This document shows, piece after piece, positions 8,576 through 16,799 of a stretch of DNA of 56,060 bases. This DNA comes from Anaerolineae bacterium (GTDB taxonomy: Bacteria > Chloroflexota > Anaerolineae > Aggregatilineales > Phototrophicaceae), in assembly GCA_022825675.1 (NCBI GenBank), contig JAJDWK010000091.1, forward strand, positions 1 to 56,060. The letters run 5' to 3'. The position numbers were made by a program, and so were the translations under genes. A model generated the notes under the pieces. That model saw only the letters and a program-made list of their open reading frames with translations. It had not been told where the DNA came from and did not search any database. Numbering within the stretch: the first letter of the stretch is position 1; every line of letters starts with the position of its first letter.

Positions 8576-9169
8576 TCAGATGGAATAGCCCACGCTCTGC
8601 AGCAGCAGCGGCAGCAGCGCGTCCATGATTTCGTCTTTGCTGGGCTCGCCGGTATAGACCCACTGGATGACGACGCTATAGATTGCGCCCATCCAGGCAT
8701 GCGCCACGATATGCGTATTCACGGGCGCGATATCGCCAGCGGCTACCGCTTCATCAAGATAGGTCTTGATGAGCAGGGCGAAGCGGTCGGTAACTTCCAT
8801 GCGCTTGCGCTCGAAGACCGTGCCCAAGCCCACCGCCTGCACCAGCAGCAGCTTGGCGGGGCGGCGATATTTCGCAAAAGTTTCCAGCACCGCTTCCAGC
8901 GCCGCGCGCACCCGGCGCATGCCCTGGGCTTCGCCTTGGATGGCGTCTTGGGCGCGGCGTTCGATGACATCGGCAAATTGATCCACCAATGCGATGAAGA
9001 GCTTCTCTTTGTTGGGGAAATGGAAATAAATCGAGCCCTTGCTGGCATGCGCTTCGGCGACGATTTCATCGAGCTTGGTATCGTGGAAGCCCTTGGAGCT
9101 GAAGATATTCAGCGCGGCGTCCAATATGCGCTCGCGGGTGGAGCGGGTGAAACTGCCGGTATCGTCCAT
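8576..9169 (-). CDS. TetR/AcrR-family regulator heading the men operon
   Basis: 197 aa. The N-terminal helix-turn-helix is typical (RERILDAALNIFSSKGFHDTKLDEIVAEAHASKGSIYFHF, residues about 13-53, with the conserved GSIYFHF recognition part). The rest is an all-helical ligand and dimer domain. Many TetR proteins of this build respond to acyl-CoAs or small hydrophobic molecules; the ligand here is unknown. A perfect palindrome (9175-9204) lies five bases upstream of its start, so it probably represses its own transcription and, through the 3-base junction, that of menF and the genes beyond. Confidence 0.9.
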   Translation of the reverse strand: MDDTGSFTRSTRERILDAALNIFSSKGFHDTKLDEIVAEAHASKGSIYFHFPNKEKLFIALVDQFADVIERRAQDAIQGEAQGMRRVRAALEAVLETFAKYRRPAKLLLVQAVGLGTVFERKRMEVTDRFALLIKTYLDEAVAAGDIAPVNTHIVAHAWMGAIYSVVIQWVYTGEPSKDEIMDALLPLLLQSVGYSI

Positions 9170-9174
9170 AGAAA

Positions 9175-9204
9175 CTCACAATACTGACTGGTCAGTATTG
9201 TGAG
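9175..9204. promoter_or_regulatory. TetR operator palindrome
   Basis: Perfect 14-base inverted arms CTCACAATACTGAC / GTCAGTATTGTGAG around a 2-base centre (TG). The core TGACTGGTCA resembles operators of TetR proteins of the FadR/QacR type. It abuts the tetR start codon. Confidence 0.85.
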
Positions 9205-9212
9205 TATAGCGG

Positions 9213-9218
9213 ATTATA
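9213..9218 (-). promoter_or_regulatory. probable -10 element for tetR-men
   Basis: TATAAT on the minus strand, nine bases upstream of the operator. Transcription would start at about 9205, inside or beside the palindrome, giving a leader under 40 bases. No good -35 is visible. Confidence 0.4.
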
Positions 9219-9262
9219 GAGTTTGGCGCAGCCCGCAATCGGCTGGGGACTATGGCTGGGCG

Positions 9263-9700
9263 CTAGTTGGCGCGCAGCCCGTTCACCCAGCCGCCAAGGA
9301 TAGCGCCGGCGCCAACCGCGACCGCAGCGCCACTATCAAAGAAATACTTGACGATTCGGGCGATGGTGTCATCGCCTTCGACGGGCACGACATCAATCGC
9401 GCCTTGTATCAGCGACAGGATAATGGCGGTGATGACGCCGACAATGATGCCGCCAACGAAGGGACCGACAAGTATAGCCGCGGTGAAGTTTTCTTCGGGC
9501 ACGTTCCCGGTAATCTGGCTGGCGATTTGGCGGCCGATGCCCAAGCCAGAGCTGAGGACCGTGCCCATCACCAAGCCGTAGAGCACATCCCGCCCCGCGA
9601 CCAATGCCAGCAGGACACAAAGCACAACCCCGGCAATGGTGGCGACGCCGTGACGATTCTTGCTCAGGTCCTGCATTCCTTTATGCGCGTCTTCGTTCAT
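9263..9700 (-). CDS. small membrane protein of unknown function
   Basis: 145 aa and not recognised. A short charged N-terminus (MNEDAHKGMQDLSKNRHG) is followed by hydrophobic segments at about 20-40, 40-60 (weaker, Gly-rich), 74-97 and 119-140, consistent with three or four membrane helices. The Gly/Ala/Ile-rich helices resemble small glycine-zipper-like proteins. It is transcribed toward tetR and diverges from the deaminase gene, with a 120-base intergenic region between. Confidence 0.7.
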   Translation of the reverse strand: MNEDAHKGMQDLSKNRHGVATIAGVVLCVLLALVAGRDVLYGLVMGTVLSSGLGIGRQIASQITGNVPEENFTAAILVGPFVGGIIVGVITAIILSLIQGAIDVVPVEGDDTIARIVKYFFDSGAAVAVGAGAILGGWVNGLRAN

Positions 9701-9820
9701 GGTATTCTCCCCTTCTATGTGTGGCGCTTCGGCAAAAATTGCGCTAGCGTCAGAGTATATGCCCGCCAGCGCGCAACTGCTATGATTTTATGCAATCGCG
9801 GCGAGAATGGAGGCAAAGCG

Positions 9821-10207
9821 ATGCGGAAATTCATGGCGATGGCGATTGAAGAAGCCGCCGCCACCAAAGCGGAAGGCGGCAGCCCCTTCGGCGCGGTGCT
9901 GACGCGGGGCGGGCAGGTCATCGGGCGCGGGCGCAACCGCATGCTGCAAAACAATGACCCGCTCAGCCATGGCGAGATGGAAGCGATAAAAGCGGCTGGC
10001 TTGCAAGACAGCTACGCCGATACCGTGCTGTATACCACCGCATTTCCCTGCATCATGTGCGCCGGCACCATCGTGCGTTATCAAATTCCCAAGGTCATCA
10101 TCGGCGCCAGTTGGGAACACAATAAGCATTCGCGGGACTTCTTGCTCGCCAATGGCATCGAGCTGGTTGAGCTTGGGCTGGCGGAGTGCTATCAGTTGGT
10201 GGAGTGA
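9821..10207 (+). CDS. cytosine/guanine deaminase-like nucleoside deaminase
   Basis: 128 aa. The zinc site of the cytidine deaminase-like fold is complete: HGEMEA (His ligand plus catalytic Glu) and PCIMC (two Cys ligands), with LYTTAFPCIMCAGTIVRYQIPKV resembling yeast-type cytosine deaminase, including HGE in place of HAE. It probably hydrolyses an amino group from a free base or related heterocycle. The open frame extends far upstream, but the ATG at 9821 has GGAGG eight bases before it and gives the family length. Confidence 0.85.
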   Translation: MRKFMAMAIEEAAATKAEGGSPFGAVLTRGGQVIGRGRNRMLQNNDPLSHGEMEAIKAAGLQDSYADTVLYTTAFPCIMCAGTIVRYQIPKVIIGASWEHNKHSRDFLLANGIELVELGLAECYQLVE

Positions 10208-10223
10208 GCGGTGAGGCGCGCGC

Positions 10224-11483
10224 TCAACTTTGCGGCAAGGTGAAGCTGAAAGTGGTGCCTTCGGCTTCGCGGCTGGTCGCCCAGATGCGCCCCTTGTGCG
10301 CCTCGATAAAACCGCGGGCGATTGCCAAGCCCAAGCCGGTCCCGCGCTCGCCGTCTTCCCCGCGCCTGCGTGAGCCTTCAGCGCGATAAAAACTCTCGAA
10401 GAGCCGCGGCAAGACATCTTCCGGGATGAAGGAGCCGCTGTTGTGAATATCGATGCGGATTTCGCCGCCTTCGCGCCAAGCCCGCAGGGTTACTTGCATG
10501 CCGCTTTCGGCATATTTGATGGCGTTATCCACCAGGTTGGAAAGCACACGCTGGATTTTCTCCGGCGCCATCAGCGCCATATCCACGCCTTCCGCGACTT
10601 CGCCGCGCAGGCTGATGCCATGCTGCGCAGCTTTGGGCGTCATGCTGCCGATGGTGTCCGAAATCATATCGCGCAGGGACGCCCGCTGCAGCGCCAACTG
10701 CTGATGCCCCACATCCAACTGCGCCAGTTCAAAGAGGTCATCGATGAGCTGGCTGAGATGTTCGATTTCCGCGCGGCTGCTATCGAGATAGCGCTGAACA
10801 GTGTCTTCGTCTTCGACAACGCCATCAAGAATCGCTTCCACCATCACGCGCATGGAAGCCAAAGGCGTGCGCAAATCGTGTGATACCCAGGCGGTGAGGT
10901 CACGGCGGGTTTGCTCCAGCTGCCGCTTTTGCTCTTCCACTTCCTGGAAGTTCCGCGCCATGTCGTTGAAAGTATCCGCCAGTTGGGCGATTTCGTCATT
11001 GCCGCCAATCTCCAGCCGGATCGCAAAATCCCGCCGCGCCAGCGCCTGGGTGGCGGCATGAAGCTGGCTCAAGCGGTCGGTCATCGTCTTGGAGGCGAAG
11101 AAGCCGATTGTCAGCGCCGATAAACCCGCGAATACCAGCAAGACCGATGTCAAAGTGAGATAGTGGCTTTGGATGAAGGTGAAGCGGGCGATGACCAGCA
11201 CATTGAGAAATATCATCAGCACCAGCAGCGCGATCACCATCCAGATTGCCCAGCGCAAACTGCGGAACCATTCCAAAACGCCCAGCCGGTAAAATATGTA
11301 GGAGAGCAGGGAGCTGGTCGCGCCGGTCAAAGTCATGAAGAGCAGCAGTTGCTGTACTTCGCTGCCGGGCAGGTCAAACATCAGCAATTCGCTCAATAAT
11401 GCGCCGGCGATAGGTATCAGCAAAACGACAAAAAAGATGCTCAAGGGATTTTGCAAGAGGTTGAGTTTTGCGCGCATTGCCAC
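10224..11483 (-). CDS. sensor histidine kinase, HAMP/HisKA/HATPase
   Basis: 419 aa. Four hydrophobic segments at about 15-35, 43-65, 75-100 and 107-130 form the membrane sensor part. A HAMP linker (about 130-185) precedes the dimerisation and phosphoacceptor motif WVSH202DLRTPLAS, and an ATP-binding domain follows with N box VDNAIKYA and G box RGTGLGLAIARGF. The sensor loops are very short, so the signal is probably sensed in or near the membrane. The start is 12 bases downstream of the response regulator stop, an operon arrangement typical of OmpR/EnvZ pairs. The cognate signal is unknown. Confidence 0.92.
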   Translation of the reverse strand: MAMRAKLNLLQNPLSIFFVVLLIPIAGALLSELLMFDLPGSEVQQLLLFMTLTGATSSLLSYIFYRLGVLEWFRSLRWAIWMVIALLVLMIFLNVLVIARFTFIQSHYLTLTSVLLVFAGLSALTIGFFASKTMTDRLSQLHAATQALARRDFAIRLEIGGNDEIAQLADTFNDMARNFQEVEEQKRQLEQTRRDLTAWVSHDLRTPLASMRVMVEAILDGVVEDEDTVQRYLDSSRAEIEHLSQLIDDLFELAQLDVGHQQLALQRASLRDMISDTIGSMTPKAAQHGISLRGEVAEGVDMALMAPEKIQRVLSNLVDNAIKYAESGMQVTLRAWREGGEIRIDIHNSGSFIPEDVLPRLFESFYRAEGSRRRGEDGERGTGLGLAIARGFIEAHKGRIWATSREAEGTTFSFTLPQS

Positions 11484-11495
11484 ATCTCGCTTGGA

Positions 11496-12224
11496 TTATT
11501 CCGGCGAAGGGGGTTCAAATTTGTAGCCGACGCCCCAGACTGTTTGGATATAGCTGGGTTTGCTGGGGTTCTCTTCCAGCTTTTCGCGCAGGCGGCGCAC
11601 ATGCACCGTCACCGTGCTTTCGTAGCCATAGAATTCGTAACCCCAGACTTGGTTCAGCAATTGCTGGCGGTCGAAGACCTGGCGCGGATGGCGCAGCAGG
11701 AACTGGAGCAAGTCAAATTCTTTTGCCGTCAGCGATACCGCCCGCTGCTGTACCGAGACCGAGCGGCTGCGCGGGTCCAGCGTGATGCCGCCGATTTCAA
11801 GCGGGCGCTCGCTTTCCGCTTCCGCCGCTGTTGTACGGCGCAGCACCGCTTTAACGCGCGCCACCAGCTCCCGCGGGCTGAAGGGCTTGGTGATATAATC
11901 ATCAGCGCCCAATTCCAGCCCGGCAACGCGGTCAACTTCGTTTGTGCGCGCCGTCAGCAGGATGATGGGGATTTCGCCATCAAGACTTAGCGGCGCATAC
12001 TCGCGGTTGGCGCGCAGCCGCCGCGTGATGGAAAAGCCATCGACGCCCGGCAGCATGACATCCAGCACGATGAGGTCGGGCTTGCTGTCGTAGACAATCG
12101 ACAGCGCTTGCGGTCCCGTTTCCGCTTCGATTACGGTGAAGCCTTCCAGCTCGAGGTAGCGCCGCACCACCTCGCGGATGGTGCGTTCGTCATCAACCAC
12201 CAGGATTCTGCGTTCTTTGCTCAT
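11496..12224 (-). CDS. OmpR/PhoB-family response regulator
   Basis: 242 aa. The receiver domain has the acidic pair D11-D12, phosphoacceptor D55 (LIVLDVMLPG), T in ILLTA and K in YITKPF. The C-terminal winged helix (about 140-240) carries LTAKEFDLLQFLLRHPRQVF and YESTVTVHVRRLREKLE, typical of PhoB-type DNA binding. Between alpha-3 and beta-4 of the receiver there is a longer loop than usual (REYAPLSLDGE). The ATG at 12224 follows a GAGG ribosome site; the longer upstream frame runs into repeat DNA and is not used. It is cotranscribed with the kinase downstream. Confidence 0.92.
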   Translation of the reverse strand: MSKERRILVVDDERTIREVVRRYLELEGFTVIEAETGPQALSIVYDSKPDLIVLDVMLPGVDGFSITRRLRANREYAPLSLDGEIPIILLTARTNEVDRVAGLELGADDYITKPFSPRELVARVKAVLRRTTAAEAESERPLEIGGITLDPRSRSVSVQQRAVSLTAKEFDLLQFLLRHPRQVFDRQQLLNQVWGYEFYGYESTVTVHVRRLREKLEENPSKPSYIQTVWGVGYKFEPPSPE

Positions 12225-12296
12225 CGCGGGGGACCTCGCCATCGGTAGCTGACGCCATTGTACCGCGCAACTGCGCTTCCGCGCATAGACGGGCAT

Positions 12297-12564
12297 CAGG
12301 GAAATTGCATAAAAAAGACATTCGCCACAACGAGCGGGATCCAACGCGAATTTAACCACCGAGGACACCGAGATACACCGAGAAAAGCATGAGAAGCCTC
12401 TTTAGAATATATTCTTGGTGTGCTCAATTTTCCTTTGTGTTCTCGGAGGTAGGGAGTGTGTATAGACTGCCCTGATAAATGAAGAAGCAAAGAGCCATTT
12501 TAAAGAAAAAACTTTGTGCCCTTTGTGTCTTTGTGGTGAATAAATACTTGATGCAATTGCCCTG
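12297..12564. mobile_element. MITE-like element A with CAGGG ends
   Basis: 268 bases bounded by inverted ends CAGGGAAATTGCAT and ATGCAATTGCCCTG (one mismatch in 14). The 8 bases outside each end (ACGGGCAT / TCTGGCAT) match at six of eight positions, a possible worn target duplication. It carries no long gene, but contains one 40-base ACCACCGAG repeat and a CCACAAAGACACAAAG unit. It accounts for most of the 421-base gap between the response regulator and the dipeptidase. Confidence 0.55.
12353..12393 (+). repeat. 40-bp ACCACCGAG repeat, copy 2
   Basis: Three CACCGAG-type units then AAAAGCATGAG, closely matching 4827-4866 (opposite strand) and 50103-50142. It lies inside element A. Confidence 0.8.
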
Positions 12565-12645
12565 TCTGGCATGCTGACGGCGGAAAATTGGCGCGCTTTC
12601 CGCTATCATAGCGGGCAAACACAAGAACCAGCATGAGGCAGCGCC

Positions 12646-14037
12646 ATGAGCAATTCTGTACAGCAGGCTATCGACCTTATCCAAGAAACGCGCAATCACA
12701 TCCTGGAAGACTATAAGCAGCTTTTGCGCTTCGCTTCTATCGGCGCTGACCCCGCCCATGCGGCGGATGTAAAAGCCTGCGCCGATTGGATTGTGGCGCA
12801 GCTGCAAGCCATGGGCTTTGACAATTGCGAGGCAATCGCGACTGGCGGGCACCCGGTGGTCTATGGCGATTGGCTGAAAGCCGGCGCCGACAAGCCGACC
12901 GTGCTCGTCTATGCCCATTATGATGTGCAGCCGGTGGACCCGCTGCCGCTGTGGCATAGCGAGCCTTTCGATGCGGTCATCCGCGATGGCAAGATAATCG
13001 CCCGCGGCGCCAGCGACAATAAAGCGGGCGTTTGGGGCAGCCTCAAAACCTTTGAAGCGCTGCTGAAGGCGAATGGCGAGCTGCCGGTCAACATCAAAAT
13101 TATGTTCGAGGGCGAAGAAGAATCGGGCTCGCCCAGCATCGAGGGCTTCGTACAAGCGAACAAGGCGCGGCTGGAGGCGGACCTGCTGCTGAATTGTGAT
13201 GGCGATTTCGCCCCCGAGGACCCGCGGCTCTATTATGCCGGGCGCGGCATCGTCAGCGCCCAGGTTACTGCGCGCGGTCCAAAAGCTGATATCCACTCGG
13301 GCTTGTACGGCGGCATCGTGCAGAACCCGCTGCATGTGGCGGGGGCGATTATCGCTTCCTTCCATGATGCGGAGGGGCGCGTGCGACTGCCGGGCTATCA
13401 GGACGCGCTGCGGGAAGCCAGCCCGGCGGAAAAAGAGCGCATCGCCGCCGGCTTCGACCGCGATGCCATGCTCGCTGGCGCTGGCGTCACGCAATTTTGG
13501 GGCGAGGCGATCGCGCCGGCCGCCGAGCGCGCGACCGTGCACCCCACGCTTGATGTCAATGGCATCTGGGGCGGCTATCAAGGACCGGGCAGCAAGACCA
13601 TCATCCCGGCGGAAGCCGGCTTCAAGCTGACATTGCGCATCGCGCCTGACCAGGACCCGCGAGCGGTATCACAACTGTTGAAGCGGCATGTGGAAAGTTT
13701 CGCCAGCGACACCGTCAGCGTCGACTGCGCGATTGGCGAAGAAGCCTGGTACTTCCAACTGGAGACGGATGGACCTTGGCTGGAAGCGGTGCAGGCGGCG
13801 ATAGAAGCGACCGTGGGGCGGCGCGCGCAGCTCGTGCGCACGGGCGGCTCCATCCCGATTTTGGGCGTATTCAACCGGGAGATTGGCTTGCCCATCACCG
13901 CATTTGCCTTTGGCGAGGGCGAGGGCATCCATTCGCCGAACGAGAGCCTGGATATCGACAGCTTCTTCACTTCGCTGGAGGCGGCGGTGCGCCTGTATCA
14001 CAATTTGGGGGCGCTTGGGAAGTCTTCCCGCTCCTGA
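12646..14037 (+). CDS. M20-family dipeptidase
   Basis: 463 aa zinc peptidase of the carnosinase/dipeptidase branch. Metal-site motifs are in order: YAH91YD93VQPVDP, the bridging Asp in GASDNKAG, the catalytic Glu pair and ligand in FEGEEESGSPS, LLNCDGD, and the dimer-domain His in ADIHSGLYGG. The IPILGVF...GEGEGIHSPNE end is typical. It probably cleaves short peptides, perhaps di- or tripeptides or N-acyl amino acids, in the cytoplasm (no signal peptide). The ATG follows a GAGG ribosome site and lies downstream of element A. Confidence 0.92.
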   Translation: MSNSVQQAIDLIQETRNHILEDYKQLLRFASIGADPAHAADVKACADWIVAQLQAMGFDNCEAIATGGHPVVYGDWLKAGADKPTVLVYAHYDVQPVDPLPLWHSEPFDAVIRDGKIIARGASDNKAGVWGSLKTFEALLKANGELPVNIKIMFEGEEESGSPSIEGFVQANKARLEADLLLNCDGDFAPEDPRLYYAGRGIVSAQVTARGPKADIHSGLYGGIVQNPLHVAGAIIASFHDAEGRVRLPGYQDALREASPAEKERIAAGFDRDAMLAGAGVTQFWGEAIAPAAERATVHPTLDVNGIWGGYQGPGSKTIIPAEAGFKLTLRIAPDQDPRAVSQLLKRHVESFASDTVSVDCAIGEEAWYFQLETDGPWLEAVQAAIEATVGRRAQLVRTGGSIPILGVFNREIGLPITAFAFGEGEGIHSPNESLDIDSFFTSLEAAVRLYHNLGALGKSSRS

Positions 14038-14279
14038 GGAGTATACGCTGCGCATAAAAGCCAGCGGTAGCGCGCATGTCTGACCGCTCATCCAATCGCG
14101 GCAAGAGCGGTGGCTATCGCGTCGCATATTACTAAGATGATACCCGGATTTTGCTGACACATAGTACGCAGCGCGACCGGCTGGACATAACATCAACCGC
14201 ACGGATTGTGGCTACGCTGAGAAAGGCGGGGCTTCTCCCCGAACAGTAGCTGCAGCGAATTGCAACTCCAGCATTCCCG

Positions 14280-14501
14280 CTAAATCAACAGCCCCAGCGC
14301 CACAAAAACCAGCCCCAGCAGCGCATAGACCAGCGCCGAGCGCCGCGTCTTCGCCTCCCAGGCGGGGCTGCGCTCGGGGTTGTCTTTGCGCCAGCGCGGC
14401 TCCAGCGAATAGAGCCGCCAGACGAGGTCCCGCCGCCAGGCGCAGAGCGCGCTTAACACCCAAAACAAGACGCCGCCCAAGAGCAGGATGCCATCGCCCA
14501 T
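14280..14501 (-). CDS. two-helix small membrane protein, DUF6199-like
   Basis: 73 aa. Two hydrophobic segments (about 4-22 and 54-73) flank a charged middle with RLYSLEPRWRKDNPERSPAW. The plan of helix, WR-rich loop, helix resembles the DUF6199 small proteins, but recognition is by general appearance only. It ends eight bases before the dehydrogenase start codon region and runs in the same direction as that gene, downstream of nothing recognisable. The 242 bases from 14038 to 14279 show no gene. Confidence 0.6.
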   Translation of the reverse strand: MGDGILLLGGVLFWVLSALCAWRRDLVWRLYSLEPRWRKDNPERSPAWEAKTRRSALVYALLGLVFVALGLLI

Positions 14502-14509
14502 GCGCCGCC

Positions 14510-15667
14510 CTAACCCGCGTTCGGCATCAAGATGATTTTGGCGTCCTGGCGGCTCTCCAGCCGTTTGAAGGCGGTCACACCGTCGCTCAAAGGCAGGCGG
14601 GCGCTGACCATCTGGCGCATATCAATGCGCCCCGCCGCCATCATGCGGATAACCTGCTGGAAGGGTCCGCCAGCGTGCCCAAGCGAGCCGGCGTATTGCA
14701 CGCCCATGCGCTTGTAGGCGACAATCGGCATGGTTGGGTTGTCCGCGCCCATGCCGATGTCGATAATCGAGGCGTTGACCGCCAGGCAGCGGTCGAGCTT
14801 TTCGATGGTTTTATCGGCGAAGCCGGCGCATTCCACCACATAATCGACGCCGCGCCCGAAAGTATGCTGCAGTATCGCCGCGTCCAGGTCGATAGCGCTG
14901 GGGTCGAGGGAAATCGATGCGCCCATGGCATCGGCGACAGCGCGGCGGCTGGCAGATGGGTCAAAGGTGATGACCTGCCCGGCGCCCGCGGCAATCACCA
15001 GCGCCTGCGCCGCCAAGCCGATGGGTCCCGCGCCGAAGATGACGACATTGTTGCCCGGCTGCCAGTTGCGCAGGCGGTTGAACAGCCCCTGATAGGAGAC
15101 GCCGGTGGGCTCGACCATCGCGCCCATGACCAGCGCTTCCGCCTCGCCATAGCGCTCCGCCACTTCGTCCAGCTTCCAGCAATAGCGCGCGCGCACGGGC
15201 AGATACTGCGCCATCGCGCCGGGGATGGTGAAGCCGAGTTCTTCGATATCCAGGCAGTGGTTGACAAAGCCGCGGCGGCAGGCATTACATAGCCCGCACC
15301 ATTGGATTTCTTCGACAGCGACCAAATCGCCGACATGCAAGTCCTTGACCGCCTTGCCAACTTCGATGACGCGCCCGGCGAATTCGTGCCCGAGTATATT
15401 CGGCGTGCAGACGAGCCCGGGGTACAGCATGTAGCCATCGGCACCGGCTTCGTACATGTGCATGTCGGAGCCGCAAATGCCCACCGCCGCGATCTCCAGC
15501 ATGACTTGGTCGGGCTGCAAGCTGGGGTCGGGCGCGTCAACCAGGTTGAGCTGCGGCGCTTTCCAGACCATGTTGCCGTTGCGCGCGCGGCGTATTGCGC
15601 GTTCCGCCGCGGTGAGGTCATAGCCGGCTTTGGGCGCCCATTCGGCGGTCAAGCTCAGTGCTTTCAT
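14510..15667 (-). CDS. zinc-dependent dehydrogenase, inosose/polyol type
   Basis: 385 aa medium-chain dehydrogenase. The catalytic zinc site GICGSDMH and LGHEF, the structural zinc cysteines in WCGLCNACRRGFVNHC, and the Rossmann motif VVIFGAGPIGLAA are all present. The opening (MKALSLTAEWAPKAGYDL), the YMLYPGL segment and MVEPTGVSYQGL resemble the Thermotoga scyllo-inosose 3-dehydrogenase more than plain sorbitol or threonine dehydrogenases, so oxidation of a cyclitol or sugar is likely. It is divergent from the DHDPS-family gene across a 174-base region and may share regulation with it. Confidence 0.8.
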   Translation of the reverse strand: MKALSLTAEWAPKAGYDLTAAERAIRRARNGNMVWKAPQLNLVDAPDPSLQPDQVMLEIAAVGICGSDMHMYEAGADGYMLYPGLVCTPNILGHEFAGRVIEVGKAVKDLHVGDLVAVEEIQWCGLCNACRRGFVNHCLDIEELGFTIPGAMAQYLPVRARYCWKLDEVAERYGEAEALVMGAMVEPTGVSYQGLFNRLRNWQPGNNVVIFGAGPIGLAAQALVIAAGAGQVITFDPSASRRAVADAMGASISLDPSAIDLDAAILQHTFGRGVDYVVECAGFADKTIEKLDRCLAVNASIIDIGMGADNPTMPIVAYKRMGVQYAGSLGHAGGPFQQVIRMMAAGRIDMRQMVSARLPLSDGVTAFKRLESRQDAKIILMPNAG

Positions 15668-15841
15668 AGCCTGTAGTCTCCGTCAATGCGAATACGATTC
15701 CATGCCTTGCGCGCTGCCGCGTCAAGCATAGCATATCGGCGCTGGCATGTCACATTGTCTTGCCCCGCGCGCTATAGCAATCCGCGGGGGCATACGCTAG
15801 GCTATGCCAATAGTGTCTCGTCAAAATCAGCGGAGAAGCTC

Positions 15842-16753
15842 ATGCTGCAGGGCATCGCCCCGATATTGTTCACGCCATTTGATGACAGCGGCGCTATTGA
15901 CGCGGTGGGATTACGCAAGGTGCTGCGCTTTGAAATTGATGGCGGCGTACATGCTATCGGCATCAACGGCTTCGCCAGCGAAGCCTACAAACTATCCGAT
16001 GCCGAGCGGCGGGAAACGGTCGCAATTGTCGCCAGCGAGCTGGCGGGGGCGCTGCCGTTGATAATCGGCATCGCGCCTAACAGCCTGGAAAGCGCGCTTG
16101 AGCAAGCGCGGGCGCTCGCCCGTTATCAGCCGGCGGCATTGATGGCGCTGCCGCCAGCGACGATGGACAATGGAAGCCAGTCTTTCGTCGATTTTTATGT
16201 CGAGCTTAGCCGCGGCGGCGGCTTGCCGCTGATTATCCAGCAAGCGCCGCATATCCCGATGTATCGGCACACAGAATTGTCGGCGGCGGCGCTGGCGGAA
16301 ATCGCCTATCGCAGCCCGGCTCGTACCTATTTCAAGCTCGAAGGTCCGGGCTCGGCGGCGAAGATGTCGGCGCTGGCGGCGCTTTTGGGCGCGGAAGCCT
16401 GTATGTTTGGCGGCGGCGGCGGCATCAGCGCCCTCGCCGAGCTGCGCAGCGGCGCATCAGGCTTGATTCCCGGTGTCGGCTTCAACGAGATCTTTCTCGC
16501 CGCCTGGGCATGCTGGACGCGGGGTGACGAAGCGGGCGCCGCCAGCCGCATCGCCAGCGGCGCGGATTTGGTCAGGGCGGTGTCTGGCAGCGGGCATGAG
16601 CATTCACTGCACCTGCGCAAACAGCTGCTGAAACGGCATGGCAGCATCAGCAGCGCCTATGTGCGCCAGCCGACATCGCGCTTTGACGAAGCCATTTTGC
16701 CCGCCTTCTTTGCTATAGTAGACGGGCTTGACCTGCGCGTCAGCCAACGATAG
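15842..16753 (+). CDS. DHDPS/NAL-family lyase or dehydratase
   Basis: 303 aa TIM-barrel protein. APILFTPFDDSGAID opens the family fold, INGFASEAYKLSDAER replaces the usual GTTGE loop, and the Schiff-base lysine is K165 in YFK165LEGPG. The catalytic tyrosine of DHDPS (in the YN.P motif) is missing: the segment reads Q133-Q134-A-P. The Glu two residues after the lysine fits sugar-acid dehydratases of the 2-keto-3-deoxy-pentonate type, and the next gene is a ketoglutarate-semialdehyde dehydrogenase, which uses their product. I therefore favour a keto-deoxy sugar acid as substrate and not dihydrodipicolinate. The start at 15842 has GGAG seven bases upstream. Confidence 0.82.
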   Translation: MLQGIAPILFTPFDDSGAIDAVGLRKVLRFEIDGGVHAIGINGFASEAYKLSDAERRETVAIVASELAGALPLIIGIAPNSLESALEQARALARYQPAALMALPPATMDNGSQSFVDFYVELSRGGGLPLIIQQAPHIPMYRHTELSAAALAEIAYRSPARTYFKLEGPGSAAKMSALAALLGAEACMFGGGGGISALAELRSGASGLIPGVGFNEIFLAAWACWTRGDEAGAASRIASGADLVRAVSGSGHEHSLHLRKQLLKRHGSISSAYVRQPTSRFDEAILPAFFAIVDGLDLRVSQR

Positions 16754-16799
16754 CGAGAGCCGAGCATAAGAGCATACACATGCGGAAACGAGGGATCCT

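Noticed and set aside
9200..9820. N-terminal extension of the deaminase frame
   Set aside because: It is antisense to the membrane protein gene at 9263-9700; the ATG at 9821 gives the family length and has GGAGG.
12353..12393. CRISPR-like short repeats (ACCACCGAG units)
   Set aside because: The units are adjacent with no spacers, there is no array and no cas gene nearby.
15755..15778. Promoter TTGTCT...TATAGC for the DHDPS-family gene
   Set aside because: The spacer is only 12 bases, too short for a sigma-70-type promoter.
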